A stretch of 64,000 nucleotides of DNA from Myxococcota bacterium (GTDB taxonomy: Bacteria; Myxococcota_A; UBA796): positions 1-64,000 of the forward strand of contig JAQXDW010000067.1 of the NCBI GenBank assembly GCA_029251165.1, in the 5' to 3' direction. Under the pieces are notes generated by a model. It made no database searches, was not told the DNA's origin, and worked only from the letters and a program-made list of their open reading frames with translations. The position numbers and the translations under genes were made by a program. Numbering within the stretch: position 1 is the stretch's first letter; every line of letters begins with the position of its first letter. Positions 62,127-64,000 of this stretch are shown piece after piece.

Positions 62127-63748
62127 TCATCCTCCATTTGCATCAAGGACTTGACCTGTGACTCAAGTGGGGTCGCCCCCGCCCATGCTGCACGGAGCTG
62201 ATCATATCGTACCGTGTCTCCAGCGCGAAGGTAGATGGCTGCCTGAGCGACCGTGCTGCGGCCGCTGACATCTTCTTGCCCAGCTTCGAGCACACGCTCT
62301 GCTTCTTCCCAGTCTCCGGCAGCCGCCAACGCCACCGCCATTCGCCCAACAAAGTCACCGTCCTCCGGACACCCTCGATGCAGTGACCACCATCCGATCT
62401 GAGCAGCAAGGGCAGGTCGACGGGTATAGAAGGCAGCGGTAATTGGTGTACCGCAGGCTCCTCGGTACGGAAGCGGATCCGCGAGCGAAGTCATAAACAG
62501 GCGCAGCGCAGCATCGCGATCGCCATCTGTGTTGTTGAGAGAGTGTGCGAGGCCGGTGTAGGTGAACGGATCGGGTACATCCCGAGCCGCAGCCGTCCAG
62601 AGCTCCCGCTCTTCAGTCCAGTCTGGAACCCGGGTGTGGATCCGAAGAAGACACAGGGGCAGCAGCACGGAAAGAATCCATACACGCCGCTCCGGCAGCA
62701 TCGACACAGCCCACAGCACCAGCCCAGCCATCGGGAGATAGAGGTACCGCTCCCCGACGAGTCCCTTCGAGACAATTGGAACAACCGCCGGGAGATAGAA
62801 CAGCACAGCGATGCCCAGACCGGAGAACGCAAGCCGCCGCCGCTCACCGCTCACCACGAGCGGCAGCACAGCGAGGGCCGCGAGGAACGAGAGTCCGCCG
62901 AGAAGAGTTGGCACCGAGAGCGCGAGCCACTCCAGCGACCACGCGCTGCTCAGGACCGATGGCCAGCCGATCATCATTCCGATGAGGGCCAGAATATGGG
63001 GTGCCCGCTCAGCACTCATTGCCACAGCATCCACCGTCGGGAGGGCTGTCCCCCCAACCTCGCTGATGAACCGAAGCATCAACGCGGCAAGCAGACCGGA
63101 GCTGATCGCGAAGTACCGTCTCCAGCCGAGGGGCCGGCAGCGTGCCCAATCGAGGAGGATGAGCGCGGCAGGAAGGAGGAGGACAGACTCCTTCGCCAGC
63201 AGGGCAAGTCCTGAGAGGATCCCGGCGCCGACAAGGTGCCATCGCCCGTCTCTCTGCTCATCCACAAGCCACAGCGCAAGCAGCGCAAAGGTAGCCGCCA
63301 TCGAGTCGTTGCGTGCAGCAATCCAGACGACCGTCTCCGACTGAATGGGATGAAGTGCGAACAGGGCGGCGCCCATCAGCGCTGCCTTCAGAGAGACGAG
63401 TCGTCTGAGGAGGAGCGAGAGGGAGCCAATCGACAGGAGGTGCCACAGGAGACTGTGGAGGTGGTAGCCAGCCGGCTCCAGGCCAAAGAGGGCGTGGTCA
63501 ATCGCCAGCGAGAGCAGCATCAGCGGCCGATAGTATCCACTGGAGACCACGTCCGCCTCGGTGCTCCAGAGGTCTGTACCGAAGTAGGCGGGGAGCATTC
63601 GGAGGTCCTGGATGAGCGGATTCTCCAGGACTAAGGCACGATCATCCCACACAAAGCCCAGCCCAAGTACACCAACATACGCGGAAAGCGTAAGCAGTGA
63701 GAGCAAGAAGAGACCGGCAGTGAGCCTCGAACTATCGGTACCGAACAT
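62123..63748 (-). CDS. TMTC/PMT-like GT-C membrane protein, first copy
   Basis: 541 residues. The first-loop motif is FVWDDRALVLENP, followed by SSGYYRPL, HPIQSETVVWIAARNDSMAATF, LLAKESVLLLP and GERYLYLPMAGL, the pattern of TMTC/PMT-type dolichol- or polyprenyl-phosphate mannosyltransferase-like proteins. About ten helices are followed by TPR repeats (about 410-530). The reaction would be transfer of a sugar to a secreted protein on the periplasmic side. It is the first gene of a four-gene minus-strand unit and lies just downstream of a pilin gene. Confidence 0.82.
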   Translation of the reverse strand: MFGTDSSRLTAGLFLLSLLTLSAYVGVLGLGFVWDDRALVLENPLIQDLRMLPAYFGTDLWSTEADVVSSGYYRPLMLLSLAIDHALFGLEPAGYHLHSLLWHLLSIGSLSLLLRRLVSLKAALMGAALFALHPIQSETVVWIAARNDSMAATFALLALWLVDEQRDGRWHLVGAGILSGLALLAKESVLLLPAALILLDWARCRPLGWRRYFAISSGLLAALMLRFISEVGGTALPTVDAVAMSAERAPHILALIGMMIGWPSVLSSAWSLEWLALSVPTLLGGLSFLAALAVLPLVVSGERRRLAFSGLGIAVLFYLPAVVPIVSKGLVGERYLYLPMAGLVLWAVSMLPERRVWILSVLLPLCLLRIHTRVPDWTEERELWTAAARDVPDPFTYTGLAHSLNNTDGDRDAALRLFMTSLADPLPYRGACGTPITAAFYTRRPALAAQIGWWSLHRGCPEDGDFVGRMAVALAAAGDWEEAERVLEAGQEDVSGRSTVAQAAIYLRAGDTVRYDQLRAAWAGATPLESQVKSLMQMEDD

Positions 63749-63772
63749 TGAGATGGACTATCACAACAACAA

Positions 63773-63821
63773 GAGCGGGCGCTCCGAAGAACGCCCGCTC
63801 AAGATCTCCGCTGAAGCGGAG
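63773..63821 (-). terminator. Two hairpins after the pilin gene
   Basis: On the minus strand a 6-bp hairpin (CTCCGC-TTCA-GCGGAG, 63806-63821) is followed by a 9-bp stem GAGCGGGCG / CGCCCGCTC (63773-63800) and then TTGTTGTTGTG. The second fits a Rho-independent terminator of the pilin transcript, 38 nt after its stop. Confidence 0.7.
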
Positions 63822-63838
63822 GGCTCAACTCAACAACG

Positions 63839-64000
63839 TTAGTAGACGTTGTTGTTGGTGGTCGGAACAGTGTTGACCGACTTCTGAGCGGTGTAGGACG
63901 ACATGTCCGAGTTGCCATCGACATCGGAGATGCCGGTCACGCGGAAGTCAGTGGAGCTGAGGGAGACCAGCTTGTACGCGCCACGAACCTTGCCGTCCGG
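63839..64000 (-). CDS. Type IV pilin-like protein, C-terminal part (5' end outside window)
   Basis: The minus-strand frame is open to the window edge and ends at 63839. The 53 visible residues (YKLVSLSSTDFRVTGISD, VDGNSDMSSYTAQKSVN, TNNNVY) resemble the C-terminus of major pilins or GspG-type pilins with a DGNSDMS loop that may bind calcium, as in GspG. The prepilin signal is outside the window. It is followed by a terminator and the GT-C gene cluster. Confidence 0.65.
   Translation of the reverse strand, partial: PDGKVRGAYKLVSLSSTDFRVTGISDVDGNSDMSSYTAQKSVNTVPTTNNNVY

Overview
ORGANISM. The window is GC-rich, densely coded on both strands and uses the standard code. It encodes a Gram-negative heterotroph: two Omp85/TamB-type outer-membrane genes, a TonB-ExbB-ExbD set, many lipoproteins, type IV pilus genes, 2-oxoglutarate dehydrogenase, 1-pyrroline-5-carboxylate dehydrogenase and electron-transfer flavoprotein. 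Lipoproteins with Asp/Ala/Thr-rich spacers, TPR and HEAT proteins of unknown role, a bacterial XPB helicase and a sigma-54 activator suggest a Myxococcota / former Deltaproteobacteria-type lineage. This is inference from gene content; no 16S rRNA or other taxonomic anchor is present. I found no tRNA, rRNA, CRISPR array, insertion sequence or phage module. LAYOUT. 1-7.1 kb: end of recA, a PilT-type ATPase, alaS, a diacylglycerol-kinase-family lipid kinase, a [2Fe-2S] ferredoxin and an NTF2-like protein. 7.2-12.1 kb (minus): sucA-sucB-adenosine deaminase. 12.5-25.6 kb: a secreted protein, a GT4 glycosyltransferase, a 53-residue membrane protein, a polytopic membrane protein, a sigma-54 activator with a degenerate receiver, a neutral-ceramidase-fold lipoprotein lacking the usual serine, a deoxynucleoside kinase, a PEP-synthase/rifampicin-phosphotransferase-like enzyme and pruA. 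25.6-30.8 kb: a promoter, a roughly 300-nt structured leader, XPB helicase, a large helicase-associated partner and an SDR. 30.8-38.4 kb: murJ with an unusual C-terminal extension, then xseB, tonB, exbB, exbD, exbD, ispA, tlyA, a small lipoprotein and a phosphoesterase. 38.4-46.6 kb (minus): an Omp85 protein, TamB and a gamma-carboxylase-like membrane protein in overlapping frames. 46.7-49.4 kb: rpsD, a pseudopilin and a HEAT-repeat protein. 49.4-56 kb: a gene-poor stretch that may hold an ncRNA, a BtpA-family protein, three lipoproteins and a TPR membrane protein. 56-58.6 kb (minus): fadR-like tetR, etfB and etfA with a clear palindromic operator and terminator. 58.6-64 kb (minus): end of a pilin gene, two TMTC/PMT-like GT-C membrane proteins around a TPR protein, and a reading frame joining FolK to a TalC-type transaldolase. 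HOW THE GENES WORK TOGETHER. The most coherent units are the TCA block (sucAB), the outer-membrane biogenesis block (Omp85-TamB), the energy-transducing TonB complex, the beta-oxidation electron-transfer operon with its own repressor, and the XPB helicase-partner pair. CANDIDATES FOR SOMETHING NEW: the XPB-partner pair behind a long hairpin-rich leader with an overlapping seven-codon ORF; the gamma-carboxylase-like gene translationally overlapped with tamB and an Omp85 lipoprotein; the FolK-transaldolase fusion frame; and the pilin-adjacent GT-C genes. All family assignments come from motif reading by eye, without database searches.
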